A DNA stretch of 64,000 bases from Amphirosellinia nigrospora (taxonomy: Eukaryota; Ascomycota; Sordariomycetes; Xylariales; Xylariaceae): the NCBI GenBank assembly GCA_004123355.1, contig SCHM01000002.1, positions 2,108,001 through 2,172,000 of the forward strand. Reading direction: 5' to 3'. The position numbers were made by a program, and so were the translations under genes. Positions within the stretch are counted from its first letter, which is position 1, and each line of letters begins with the position of its first letter. Of this stretch, positions 10,962-24,400 are shown one piece after another. The notes beneath the pieces are model-generated. The model saw only the letters and a list, made by a program, of their open reading frames with translations. It did no database searches and was not told the origin of the DNA.

Positions 10962-13900
10962 CTGTCTGGCCTAGTCGACGCTTCTCGGTAGTTGGCTTGC
11001 AGTCCCTAGTTTGGCAGGGACACGAGGCTTTGACGAGAGCGGCAAAGTTTGACGGGTGAGGGAAGAAAAGAAATGAACCCGTGCCTAGATAGTGTGCAGT
11101 ATACCGGATGTAGATGCGTGGATCTTGGCTACTAAACTGCAACGGGCTACAGTACGACTGCTGGGAGTGAGCCGCCATTAAACGGCGTCTCTTAGTGTAG
11201 CGCCCCTTGCATGGCTTCTGGTCACGGTAAAAGGGCTACTAACCTGAGCTAGGTGCTGGCCGTATGATTGAGCTTGCGGTGGATCTTGTCACTTGACGTT
11301 GCCGGGCGTATAGGGAGTTGTGGCTTGCATGGCTTTATCGTTGGGACAGAGGATATTTGGTATAATCATAGGCCCCGCTTAAGTCCCGTAGACGCCGAAC
11401 GGTCAATACCGTAGCAAGGATAGATAGCGCCCGGCCAATCGTACCTGCGGCATCTATCCCATAAGCTTATGGGTTCCGAGGTCATTGGGCGTCGCCGCTT
11501 ACTGGATTATATTTACCCAGAAAACAGCAGGAGGATTGGTGGCGGACCAGTGGAAGGCGAAGACGTAACGAGAGCCCGAAGTTAATTGGTTGTTGGCGCT
11601 AGAATCAGCTTCCTTATGAACAAACCCATACGGTTCTAGATGGCAAATGCCTCTGCAAATTCTGCAAAGTCCCACCTGAAGTTCTCGTTACCAGGTCCAA
11701 GCTGTCGGTTTCACTCGGTCTGTGGTTGAGCCGAGCGTATGCAATGGAATACATGCAGCACTCTCGATAATAGAGTGATAACGTGACATATACGAGGTGA
11801 TGGCTCTGCAGTACCTCGCCTGGGGCCTATAAGCAGAAGGGAAATGCGGCTATAAATTTTGTATTGCAGCACTGCAGGGCAGGTTCGGCGCCACAACTCG
11901 GCCTCATGCTGTGTGGCAGTCGATTTTGATCCGACTGGACAGCTATCCCACACGTAACGCAGCAGTACCTTGTGCTCGAGAGCTTGAACCGACAGTCGTT
12001 GCGGCTGCGGACATACGCATACCTACATATGCTAGCCATGACAAAATCTGTACCAGGACTCTTTCAGCTGCAACGACCCATTCTGTAGATCGCATTCAAT
12101 GGACGTATGCTGACCGAACTATTCCGTCGGGCATAGATCCCGTCACCGTAAGGCGGAGGACCGGAGACTAACTATCCTTAAGTCGATATACGCCAGCAGA
12201 GAACGTGTTTCTTCTCCACGATGTGGGAACTGGATTGCATCAGACTTGACGACACCCTCGGCGCCTTGATCATTGGCCATCGATGAGAGCTAGCTATTGA
12301 GGCGCGTCGAAGGCGTCGAAGGCGTCGCGCACATGCTAACCTGCCACATTGCGATCTCGAATTCATGTGCCTTGGAAATCGGTAAATATCAGTTTGCAGC
12401 AGACCCACTGGTTTGATGGCGTTCCTGTCTATGTAGGATTGCTGCTGGAACATGCTGAAATGGTTGGTTGGCACATACTGTAGGTGGAAGTCCATAGCGA
12501 ATGCTACAGCTACCTGTAGGTGATGTATGACAGGTTATCGCGTCGACCGCGTCTGCTTGCCCGTGATTTCTGCTCTCTGCTCTCGACGGCCCGGCAACCG
12601 CCTTACTGTGAATGGACTAGCCCGAGGTGGTTGCGTTACATCATTGTCAAGCCAACCGGGACGTGCACTGGTCTGCACTGGCACTTAGCCTTGGCACTTG
12701 GTAGGGCCTGCCAAGCCTGTGTGACGACGTTGGAATTCTGCAGCGTGACCTTCTTGGCATTGCAGGGCGTCGTCGAATCGAGTGGCATCGGCCTGCAACT
12801 CGTGGTCCACAACATAATATAGGCGCTGAGGAAGATCCACTAGGCAGTTCTCGGATCGACGTGGATTAAGTAAAGCTGATTACCGCAACCGACGCTTCCT
12901 CGAACTCGCCGTCCAAAAGGTACTGTTCGTGCTGATGCAGTTCCCGAGTTCCCCGCGCTTTCTTTTTTTCCCCTCGCTTCGCTGACGAACTTGACACTCG
13001 ACGCCAATCATTTGTATCCTGACTTCCCCATGATGAACATAGGCGTTCCTTGAGCTGACCCCGGACACTGCTCGTGTACTAGCTGGCTGGCTGGTTGTTT
13101 GTTGGAACTCAATTATGCCGAGAAGAGCAAAATGAGAAGACGCTCGTCCGTCCCATCCCCACATGCAGCTACAGTAGCGTATGCCCCCGCGCTATAAATC
13201 GCAAGGGACGACAAATTCAGCGGGTGAAAATGCAAGTGGCTTGCATGGGACATCAGTTCCCGGGACAGGGAGGCTCCCCGCCGAGTTAGTATGCATACCA
13301 AGTATACGTGTATTAGGTATCTAGTGGCATAAGTAAAATAACTACGTGCTACGTATGTAAATACTTTCTACCACCGGATAGAACATTCCAATAAATAGTC
13401 GCCGTTAGCCAATTGGCACGTGTGGGTGGGCTTTTTGCGTCTTCAGCGGGTACAGCTATACCTATCTCACTCTCTCAGAAACTCCAAGCTCTTGATCCTG
13501 AACTCCAGCCACCAGCAACATATTGCATCATGTACGCTACGATAGAAGCGGCGAGTGAGCGTAACGTGACTGCTCGCATACGCCAACCAAATACTTGCTT
13601 GTGTGCTGGAACGAATTTCCCGAGATGTTGCCGATCATACTCGTGGTAAACCGATATGAAATGGGGCTGTGTCTTCCCACCTGAAGCGATGAGGGGAGAA
13701 TGATATCGATACAGACCAAGAACATTCCAAGCTCGATATTCTCGAATCGCGCTATAGTGACTGAATAAACGCGCTCGTTCCGCCGTTTTTAGTGCTCCAA
13801 AGGGCTCTTCTGTCAAAAGCAATTTTTAGGCAAAGGCATTGGCCAATGTTCGAATGACTGACACGAAATATTGAATAGTCCGATTCCCTCGTGCCCGCCC

Positions 13901-16900
13901 AGAATCATCTCAAACTGGCATGGTTGACGAGTGGCCTCCATAGTAACAGCCTTATGAATTGTTTGGGCATTGTCTATTCCACGGCGGGGCAGCAATGCGA
14001 CCTTGCTATAATGGTAGCCAGTGGCGGTAGAACACAGGGTCCGTCTTTTGTTGGAGGCATCGTGGATGGAGTTGTGCGTTGCATTGCATGTGCCGTCTGT
14101 CCATCGAGAGATGTGATAGCATGCAGGCAGTAATGAGCGAAAAAGACAGATCCAGAGTACAGCACGTTGATACCATATCTGGAGCTTCAGAGCTCTATCC
14201 AGCGACACCCCACTTAAGATCCCTTGACTCCAGTGGGTTGGCATTCGGGGTGAGATGCGAACTAATAGACTAAGTTATAAGTAGGTGCTGACTCGACTCC
14301 CGCAAGCCGTTACTGGGTTCGCAAGACGAGGCCGTATCTGGATAGTTGTGGGATATTGAATGAGCGTGATAGACCGGGCTATTATGATGGATGGGTAACA
14401 GCCGGCTGTGTCTTTTCAGCCTAGAACGTAAGTTTCAACCATATGAATTCTGGGGTCTGCCCCATCAACGTGATTTGGTTGGTCAATGGCAATCAAAAAC
14501 ACCTTTTGGATCTTAGAGAATGAACGTAATGGGCGAATTTGGCTATAACAGCCCTAGCAATACTTATTATCCGCCTGCCTTTTGATAGTATATTTCTGAC
14601 CCGGAACAGGCGTTGCTGGGGACAACAAGATGAGCTTTTTAGTTATATTCTGTACTAATTTCAAGTGGCAGCTTGTCCCTTTCCTCAATATACCTTGATG
14701 ATCCAAATGTAGTTGGTCGATATCATTGACACCTTACTCAGGCAGAACTATGGTTCAAGGGTCATGGTCACGTCGCCACGCGCATCCGTGAAATCCAGGC
14801 CCGCCTGTCCTACATGTCTATTGAGCAGCGACATCCCAACCTCCAAACAAGGGCCAGTAGACTTGCGACATTATGGATGAGTCTATCGAATAAGCGTCTG
14901 CTCCTTATACAGCAAAGCATCGTCGCAGTAAGCTCGTGAAGTCAGCTGAAGTGATTGGATCTTGTCAACAACTCCATCGATTGGCAGATGGTCTCGATGT
15001 CACGATGGTCGATGGTCGATGGTTGATGGGACGTTGACAAGGTCGGCGACTGGGGCGAAGTCGCAAGAGGTGATTTGTTAGCCAAGTGTATAGGTATGGA
15101 TCAATGAGGCGAGTGCATCTAACAGAGAAGCACCTGTCAATGGAGGTTGATGCAAGGGCAGAGCTCGGACCAGAACAGAATCAGGAGACGACTTGCCGAT
15201 CTTGTTGAATTTGGCCATTAGCGAGCCTGGTACTATTGACCGGGAACATCCCCGTTGCGCACAACCACTACAGGGTTGCTCCCTGGCCCTGCTCCCAGAC
15301 TCCTTAGCCCCTGGTCGGTCTCTTCCCCGCCCAGTCGAGTGTCGAAGGCCCTGATCAAAAGTCAAGTTCTGCTGTCGGACCCTAGCAGGTGGCAGGTTCA
15401 ATGTTGGCTTGGCTGTTGGTTATTTGATTATCCATTTATTTCGTCATCTCAACTTTTCGCATGTAGGTACCTGGTGTATATGGACCTATCTATATATTTA
15501 TCTATCTGAGTATCTATGTGCCTCGTGCTAAGTGTCGGGCCCTACAGAAAAGGAAATGCGCTGCAAGAACCCCCTGGCGACATAGTATAGCGGGCTTGGT
15601 CCTACGCCGGGGCACCTCAACACTCAACAATGATCGCACCGGATTTCTTACACGTTTTGCTGCAGCCCAGCGGAACGGCCCAGGCAACCCTAGGAGTCTC
15701 TTAGTGTACCTGATGCTTTACCGGATGGGTTCCTACCTACCTAGGTATGTAGATTGTCAACCCTACCGAGTTACATATCTACATAATACTTCTACCTACG
15801 CTACCTATTCCAGTGATCAGGCATCGTTGCATGGCAATTCCACGCTCAGCGGTTTCAGTACCAAGCAAAGACATCACCATTATCATCAGTTGGCATGTGG
15901 TCGATAGCGCAGCGGGCTTGGCGCTGGATACACTTCTAGGGATTAAAAATGACGTTCTTTGCCGTTAAGGCAGGTTGAGGGAAGTTATGACACACTCGTG
16001 GGCCTACTATGAAAGGGATGATGAGAGTGGTCTGGAAAATTGACTTTGGCGTATGGAATGGTCTGAATCATTGATGTTCTATGTCGTGGTTCGTAAACGA
16101 CTTGCTGGCAACGGCTGTAGTATACAGTAACATTAACAGCGCACTGAAAGTATTCCTATCTGATTCACCAGAGGATCTTGCTACTCAGTGCGTTGTAAGT
16201 CCAAGCTTGAACTATTTGCGGCGAGGGTACCAAAGAAATGAGACTGACAAATTTTTGAGAGATTAGAAGCACATACTTACCCTACGGTACTCCACGGGCA
16301 CTGAGAAAGCATAGGCCAAAAGATCCCTGAAAACGGGTCTCTTTCGCTGTGATGATAAAAGCTCCGCACACTATCATTAGCGTGGGGAGTTTAGTGAGCT
16401 CTGGAGCTTGATCTGGAGCTTTTCTTTGCTCGCTGCCAAGCGCTTCAGGCTCCATTGGTTAAGTTAAGATCAAGATTCCCATCGAAGCAGCGCAGCAGAC
16501 CAAGTGGGCGTATCCTTCTCAAGAAAGTTAGATGGACGGACCCGTCTCTTAGTGTAAACTACCTCGTTGGCAGTAGCGCCTCGACAGGGGCAGGGGCACA
16601 GGGGGACTGTGGGACTGTGGGACTGCAGCATTAGTGTAGCGTGCTGGGGTAGAAGATGTATACTTAGCACTTTACACGGAGTGGTACGGGATACTTTACG
16701 ACCGTCGCTTTTGCCTCTCGGAGACGTGAGCCGACCAGAACTAGACCAGGGTGTCTATGAGGCGAGGAGAGGTACCGCAGGCAGGTACCTACCTACTTTA
16801 CATGCCGCCTGGTAGTTCCTATTATTATTATTATTGTTATTCGTTTCTATCCATGATCACTCTTCCCTCGTACATGCCTGACGTCTTAGACACTCTCACA

Positions 16901-17770
16901 CACTGCCTCAACATAACGACTTACAGTTGACGTACTCGGAAAGCACCAGCTACCATCCATCCCTGGGTCTCCGAAGCACACGCAAAGCATAACACACAGA
17001 CGGACGGGAACAGACAGCGACGGGGCGGCAGAAAGGGACAGAAGAACGGCCGAAGCTTCTATTCATACGACGGGTAGCTACACAAGACGCACGAGGTATG
17101 CTATTTACATACATCCCCGGCTCTGCTTCTCTTCTACGTACGCTGCTGTACGATCCACCTCATGCAAAACGCAAAGCGGGCATGGCAACACAGATCATGG
17201 ATCACCCCTACTGTGTCATGCGACAAGTTCTCTACATAGTATGACCTGAGGAGTCCGCCGCCACGCCCACGTACAGTCTGATTTTTTTTCACTTTGATTT
17301 GATTGCAACTGATTTGGCCGACGAAAACTGGAGAGGATCCTTCCAGGGGCATTCCCAACGTCACTAGCTAGTTCTCTCCCGTCTTAGTCCCGAGCCAACA
17401 CCCTGTATCTCCCTTCATTCCATCATACCAGTCTCGCCTTATTCGCGACTATACCAGACAGCAGACAACACAAAGCTTTCCCCAGGACATAGTAGACTAA
17501 CAATTATCCCGCCCACAGAAGCCTTCTACCATATCAGCTTTAAGTCGCGTTTCTTAACCTTCACCAATAGCCCCAGCGACTGGATCATACACGAAATTGA
17601 GCGGGCTAGTTTGACGGAACCAGAAGCGGTGGGTTTGATTGGGATTTCGATTGTTATCAATTGGTCCTCTAGGGGGCTAGTTGCGTCTTGTCGCCGACAT
17701 AACTGCTACGCCGGTGCAAGCAATCGACATTAAGCCTCATGGTGGTTCATAATTCGTTTTCGCAGCAACC
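10962..17770. other. Gene-poor region with simple repeats; upstream region of CDC25
   Basis: No recognisable protein was found. Reverse-strand frames at 13475-13822 and 13813-14244 (115 and 143 codons), and at 12178-12495 and 15078-15401, have no family resemblance. Short repeats present are a GATGGTC-type run at 15004-15029, three GGGACTGT units at 16603-16625, an ATT microsatellite at 16820-16841, and the 13-mer gtctcttagtgta at 11187, 15696 and 16544. TAGGTA/TACCTA words recur (for example near 15470, 15735 and 16785). The last kilobase, rich in short CT tracts, is the probable promoter and 5' leader of CDC25. A leader intron ending at the TTTTCGCAG just before the start codon is plausible. 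Confidence 0.4.
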
Positions 17771-20700
17771 ATGATGCTGGAGACGCAGCCTGTACGAGCG
17801 AGCCTGCAAGTTGCACCCCTGGCACTCACCAAGAGTCGCTCTGGATCTATGAGCACCGGCTCACAGGATGAAGTGGCCGTCGCTGCTTCGACGAGCATCT
17901 ACTCTCAATCACAGATAACACCGCCCGCGACGCCGAACGACTCCCAGGAAGACCTTGTGTCGCAGTCGCCAGAGCCGCCACGCCCGGTCTTCTACAATTT
18001 CCTTCGAGCATTTTATCCTTTTCAGCCGGCCAGTACTGTCACCGACTCGACTATCACTCTACCCCTTAATGAAGGTGATGTGGTGCTGGTGCACTCAATT
18101 CACACCAATGGGTGGGCTGATGGAACCTTGTTGGCGACGGGTGCCAGAGGTTGGCTACCTACAAACTACTGCGAAGCATATGACCCGGAAGAGATGAGGA
18201 ATCTATTAAAGGCTCTGCTGAATTTCTGGGACCTTCTTAGGAGTACGGTCACGGACGATCAAGATATTTTTGAAAACCAAGAGTTCATGAAAGGCATCAT
18301 TGCCGGCGTGCGGTATCTCCTTGTAAGTGCTCCGATTACCCATAATCATGCCATGCTTATAAACTCACCCCACTCTAGGAACGCACACACTGCTTAACCC
18401 GTGAAACCCCAACTATCCAGAGAAATGAAGGTCTTAGACGGGGCCGCAAGGGTTTACTCTCCGAATTGTCTTTGCTAGTGAAAACTGCGAAGCGCTTACA
18501 AGGAATGCTCAGATTTTCTGCGCACTTTTCGGATGAAGCTAACGACGTGATTGACGAAATGATTTTAAGAGCTTTCAAAGTGGTGGTCAGGGGCGTGAGG
18601 TTTCTTGATCTTTTGGAAGAGGAGCGTCGCACTCGAGTGCCTGCGGTTACAGTAATGGCGACTGTCATGGAAGAGTCAATTGTTCCACCAACGCCACCCG
18701 CAGAAACGACAAGTTTTAGACAAGTGGTGGAAGAGAGAGGCAACTCAAGCTGCCAGGAGAATGCGGACGACATGTCAACCGGGTCACCGGTTGAAGCGGC
18801 TCAAACAGGTAGTGAATTAACACCTCAACGTCTGTCGTGCATCCAATCACCAGCAAGCACATCAGATGATCGGATGTCTCAAAGAAACCTACATGCGCCC
18901 AATCGACTCTCCGCTAGCATCACACACAGGGTATCTTTTACCGGCCCCTCACCATCGGCACAACCGCACAATTTGGTCTCAGAGCAACTTAATTTATGCC
19001 ATGACGCGTTTCTATCGCATCTGAGCTCTTTGATTGGCCGGCTTCGTCTACAGTCACTCTCACGGTCAGAATTCGCCTTGGCTATCAGACTGTCTACGAC
19101 TTCCGGAGGGGCCTTGTGGGCTGTAGTGAATGTGGTGTTGACCATAATACCCTCGTCCCGGAGCAACTCGAAGCCGCTCGTACGGCTATGTTTGGCCACA
19201 TTCGTGACCTTGTCTCCTCAGCACGAGACATACTGAGGAGGTGTGACGTGGAGGCCGAACATATTGTAATGCCCCAAGATGACGATCTTCAGCACGCGGC
19301 GATACACTGCGTCAAGACAGCCGGCGAGTGTGTCGCGAGAACAAAATGGGTGCTTGAGAAGATTGGCGATTTTGAATTTGAAATCCAAGAGACCAACTTG
19401 GGTCTCGACCTGAGGCTGTTCGAAGTAGCATCTGAGAGTCGCCCGCAAACTCCGGAGAGGGAAAGTGTCAATTTGAAGACACCGCCAACCACTCCACCAG
19501 CAACATCACTATCTATATCAATGGACAAACCGCTACCTGAGATTCCGGCGTCGGCATCACTCGTTGAAACGAAGGCGGCGACAGAGATATTCTCACCTAC
19601 ATCTCGGCCACAGTCTATCGTAGTTGATGCGAGCCCCTCAAATAGCGTGTCTTCAGCACCCTTGTCACGGCCATTAGTACAACCACTACCAAAACTCAGC
19701 ACCGCCCTGGTTTCAGAGGAGCCGTATAGTCCGACGGAGGTATCCCATGACATGGAATTACATGGATTTTTCAGGTCGGATACGGGAACTGCAACGAGCT
19801 CCGGAACTAGTAGTTCATATCTCAGCCGCGACTCAGAGTCCAGCGTTATGTCCCAGACATCCACACGCGCCACTACTCCTGATAGCGCACAAGTGCCCCG
19901 GAACCAGCCCTCGATCTCTGATCTGAGCACTACATGCAGCACGGCGCTCACCGAGGAGGTAGAAGAAGTGGAATCGAAGTTGCTCGAGAAAACATTTGTC
20001 CACGAGCTTATATTTAACAAGGATGGCCAGGTAGTTGGAGGCTCACTACCTGCACTTGTCGAGCGTCTTACGACACACGAAACAACGCCTGATGCGATGT
20101 TTGTATCTGCATTCTACCTTACCTTCCGCTTATTTTGTACTCCTACTGAATTGGTCGAAGTGTTGGTTGAACGTTTCGATTATGTTGGTGAATCTCCCAG
20201 TATTGCCGGCGCCGTGCGTTTACGTGTGTATAACGTTTTCAAGGGTTGGTTAGAATCCCACTGGCGTGAGTCAACTGATGGCGAAGCCCTACCGTTTATT
20301 GCGCATTTTGCCGAGTTTAAGCTAGGATTTGTTATCCCCTCAGTTGGCAAACGTCTCACAGAATTGGTTCAGCGCGTGTCTTCTTTAGAAAACCTAACGT
20401 TATCTCGTCTTGCTTCATCGACGAGCAAACCAAGTATCTCGGCAGCGCCTTTGCACCTACTGATACTACCATACCAACTTCTATTCTTTCAAAAAGCCAG
20501 CAAAGCCTTCTTAGCAATTGGAAAATGGGTGGTAGTCCACCTTCAATTCTTGACTTCGACTCTGTTGAGCTTGCACGCCAGATTACCATGAAACAAATGA
20601 GCATCTTTTCTTCCATTAAACCCGAAGAGTTGCTTGGATCGCAATGGATGAAGAACGGCGGAATTGACTCACCCAATGTCAAAGCTATGTCCGGATTTTC

Positions 20701-21424
20701 TAACGATCTTTCTAATTTGGTCGCGGACACTATTCTCCAGTACTCTGAAGTCAAAAAACGTGCCGCCATAATCAAACAATGGATCAAGATAGCACACCAA
20801 TGCCTCGAGCTGAACAATTACGATGGTCTCATGGCCATCGTCTGCAGCCTGAATAGTTCAATTATCAGCCGTTTGCGAAAGACATGGGATATTATAAGTC
20901 ATAAGCGCCGGGAATTATTCAAGACATTACACGCCATTGTTGAACCGACAAACAACAATAAGGTACTCCGAGCTCGTCTTCAAGGCCACGTACCTCCCTG
21001 TCTCCCATTTTTGGGCATGTTTCTCACAGATCTAACCTTTGTTGATATTGGGAACCCAGCCACAAAGCAGCTTGCAGGCGTTGGTCTGAGCGGACAAGGC
21101 ATGACTGTCATCAACTTTGACAAGCACAATCGAACAGCTAAAATCATTGGAGACCTACAACGATTTCAAATACCCTACAGGATGACCGATATACCAGACA
21201 TGCAGGAATGGCTTCAATTCCAGATCGTCCGCATGAAAGAGTTAGATCAGAGCAATGTTCAAGTTAGTTACTACAGAAAGAGTCTCCTGCTCGAACCAAG
21301 GGAGACTGCACTACGTACTCCAATTGAGGGACCAACGCCGGCAACTCAACTTGGCGCAAAAGCCGATATTTTCGGCTGGATATCTCGAGACCGACATAAC
21401 AATCATACCGCCGTCGCGATATGA
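17771..21424 (+). CDS. CDC25: CDC25-type Ras guanine-nucleotide exchange factor (SH3-RasGEF)
   Basis: The product activates Ras by GDP/GTP exchange upstream of cAMP/PKA and MAPK signalling, at the cytosolic face of membranes. Exon 1 (17771-18322) and exon 2 (18379-21424) flank a 56-nt intron. Residues about 79-137 are an SH3 domain (RAFYPF...GWLPTNYCE), the middle is Ser/Thr/Pro-rich, RasGEF_N lies near 715-850 and the catalytic CDC25 homology domain near 908-1150 (SPPSILDFD; later PCLPFLGMFLTDLTFVDIGNP). Allowing for two one-base breaks the product is 1199 aa, normal for fungal orthologues. The breaks are at about 19131-19140 and 20411-20420. At each the reading frame must move back by one base, meaning a base is missing, and conserved protein continues on both sides in different frames. 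No intron explains them. The catalytic third is uninterrupted. Consensus error is more likely than loss of a conserved signalling gene. Confidence 0.92.
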
Positions 21425-24400
21425 ACAAAACCATTATCATAGCAGACACGGCAACTGCCCCTAAAACGCCAGTTCTCCCTAATCGCCCTCCAAAATTGCA
21501 TTACATCATTGTATTTCATCTTCTACCATATCTATGATACCCATATCCTTTCTTTATTGTCTGCACGCTATTCATGAAGCATTTTTGGATTTACGGTACA
21601 GGCGAACATGCAACAGAACCTACCATCTACTTATATCACGTCAAATATTGGCATTCAAGGGTAGGGACGCTCAAGCATGGAGCTCCTGCCTTTTATTATC
21701 GACATATATGCTTTACCAGTCGATCGCTTGCATAGCCTCCTTTACAATGACCGTATACAATGTATTCGGTTGTTCTTTGGCCAGGAATCGGATGAATAAG
21801 GCCCTTCTAACCATTCTTGCTGTCCTAGTTAGGCTTGGTTTTAGCATTTGTGGTTATCATGGCGTCATGAGCACATCGTGTGATATGAATTGGGGGCATA
21901 AAGTTTCGCTCGTTAAAGGAAATGGGCGCACATTTTAACTGTATAATGTGTTTGGGACTTCTTGGAACGTCAACTGGTAGGGCTGCGAGAAAAGAAAAGA
22001 CGATCTGGGAGCGAGGGTTATTAAAAATCAAGATTACTATTCGGGTCGGGTAGTTATGGGCGGTCTCGTTCATGTTTTTTTCGAAGGCCTAATAGGCTGA
22101 AACAGGGATTTCTGTTGTAACCAACGACGGAGTGGGAAATTGGGATTGGAGATCCCTTGACTGGACAGATTTTGCATTCATGGCTCACGCCTCCCTCTGC
22201 TTGTTATAGCACTCACTTCCTTATTCATTGGGATCGAATCGGGTCGAATTGGCTGGGTTTGGATTTTAGTGTAATGAAAATAAGCAATGAAGAACCATTA
22301 CTCAACTGTTATTTTCGTAGTTCACCCTGGACCTTCTTAGATGTTACTGTGATCAGGCTAGAGTTGCTCGGTTTGAATGCGGTGAGGTCCGAAAGTTAAA
22401 TCGTCGTGCTGTTTCTTACAAGTATCGCAACTATTAACGTAGGATGGTTAGTTTGATGGTTGGCGGGGGAGGGGTGTTATAAGAAGCATCAAGATTCTCC
22501 TCTAACAAAAAGTAGATACATGGTTTCCTCTCGCTCGTACGCCTTTATACTGTGTAATGACACTATTCGAGGTGCTTGGTGAGTTTTGGTATTGAGACAT
22601 GCAAACAAGCGAGTGGAAATTGCTTGTAGGGGTGCTGGGGCGGAACATGTAGACTGGGCTGGCCGTATACAAAAATCTTTTTACTTGCCTTGCTATGGTC
22701 CCTATAACAGATATTACTCAAGATGAGATTTTAAGTATGTAATAGGACAACGGAGAATGTTCATTTATGAGGGAATAGAAGGAATCATAGCGCGAGTGTA
22801 GGTACAGTTAGCAGAACATCCCTCAGGCATGAACGATGAAGGTAAAGTACCCACATCCTAAGATTCCATGTCCCTGATTACAATCGCCACATAATAATGG
22901 GAGAATTTCTGCTCGGCATGCGGTCTTAGAAATAGCATGATAGCCTATCTGCTGACGTTACAGAATGAGACCTCGCTATATAGGAAACTCTGCCCGCTGC
23001 CTGAGCACATGCGTTGAGGGGATGGCATGCATTTGCTAACCGCTTACGCTTACTGATAAGGTGGCGAGATTGAAAAATATGGTCTAGGCTTGGCCCATGT
23101 CTGGATCGATATACAGCATGCCTCATGACTAAGATGCCGAATAGTTCACTATGCGAATATGGCGAATAACACTGATGCTGCGGGTGAGATCTGCTAGACT
23201 AAATAGGATTCAAATCTGGTATTTTTACAACTACATAGGTAAATATGTAGACGATGATAAATTAGATATATTCGTACCTAAAATGCTCATGTTATGGGAA
23301 TAGTGTATACGGCGTGTAACGACCTCGAAGCCTTCTGAGGGGTAGGGATCAGCGACGGCCATGCAAGCAATCACACCTACATGAGATAGCCAACCAAGGC
23401 GGGAAAGCGGGTGGTCATAGCGTTTCGCTGTTAACGGCTTTTCCTAAGGTACGGGGAAAGACGAACTTCATTGTGTGCCTAATCTGAGTAGCTGAGGCTA
23501 CAATTGTAGGCAGGCCAGATAGGGGACATGGTGGTGGATTTTCGGCGCCATTGAATGAGTGACCGAGGGCTTTGAATCAGACGTCCTCGAGGGCATAAAC
23601 TGCAACCTTACGTTGAGGCTTGAAATGGCTCACTTTCAGCTTACAACGCCTCATGTCAAGCATGAATGTAACCTCATCTCTCTGCTGAGAGCTTACCATA
23701 CCATCCATACCTTAGGTAACGGCTTAGGTGTCTAGATAGGCTAAGGTTCTAATAGGAATAGTCTATCCCAGAGATTGTTCCTAGTTAACCCCATGTGGAA
23801 TGCGGGGAGGAAGTGGGTACTACGGGGCCTTTAGCTTCGCAAATTCCCGATAACAACGGATTTTTATGTTAGCGGCCACAAACGCGTAGACGTTTGTGCC
23901 ACGAAGAGCTTCAATTAGTAGCTGTTTGAAAGAGACAGGGACTTGGCTTGGTTGCGGTGCTGCCATGTCCTTTTACATATACAATAGGCAGCCCGGCCGT
24001 CAAGTTTGTTCAATCAAACCAAACACTGGATACTTAGGTAATCAAATCAATTGACAGCAAATACACCAGATGGAGTCGATCCAAGCAGCTGGGATGGACT
24101 GCATATTTTAGAGATAGAGTTCGTCGGATTTCAAGGTTTCATGGGTTAGGCCTACATACATCTAGATTGACAGTGGATGCTAATCTCGAGGTTTACAGAT
24201 TCAACCTACTGATCTCGACTTAACCAGACAATAGAGCCGCAGGTGGCTTGACCTCACTAGTTGGCGTTGTAAACTCGACAGAAGATGATCTAGGTCCTCA
24301 TGGATCTTCATAGTTAAAGATTGTCATGATGTCGGGGTTGGGCAACGTTACATAGTAGATTAGGAGGAAAGATAAGTACAGGTTTAGGTGCCTTCATACC

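Noticed and set aside
13475-14244. Adjacent reverse-strand frames of 115 and 143 codons
   Set aside because: There is no family resemblance, no signal or membrane feature and no splice logic joining them.
19289-20020. 243-codon open frame on the reverse strand
   Set aside because: It is antisense to the Ser/Thr-rich linker of CDC25, whose forward frame carries conserved domains on both sides.
19131-20420. Programmed ribosomal frameshifting in CDC25
   Set aside because: There is no slippery heptamer or shared signal at the two sites, and unrelated genes in the window show the same kind of break.
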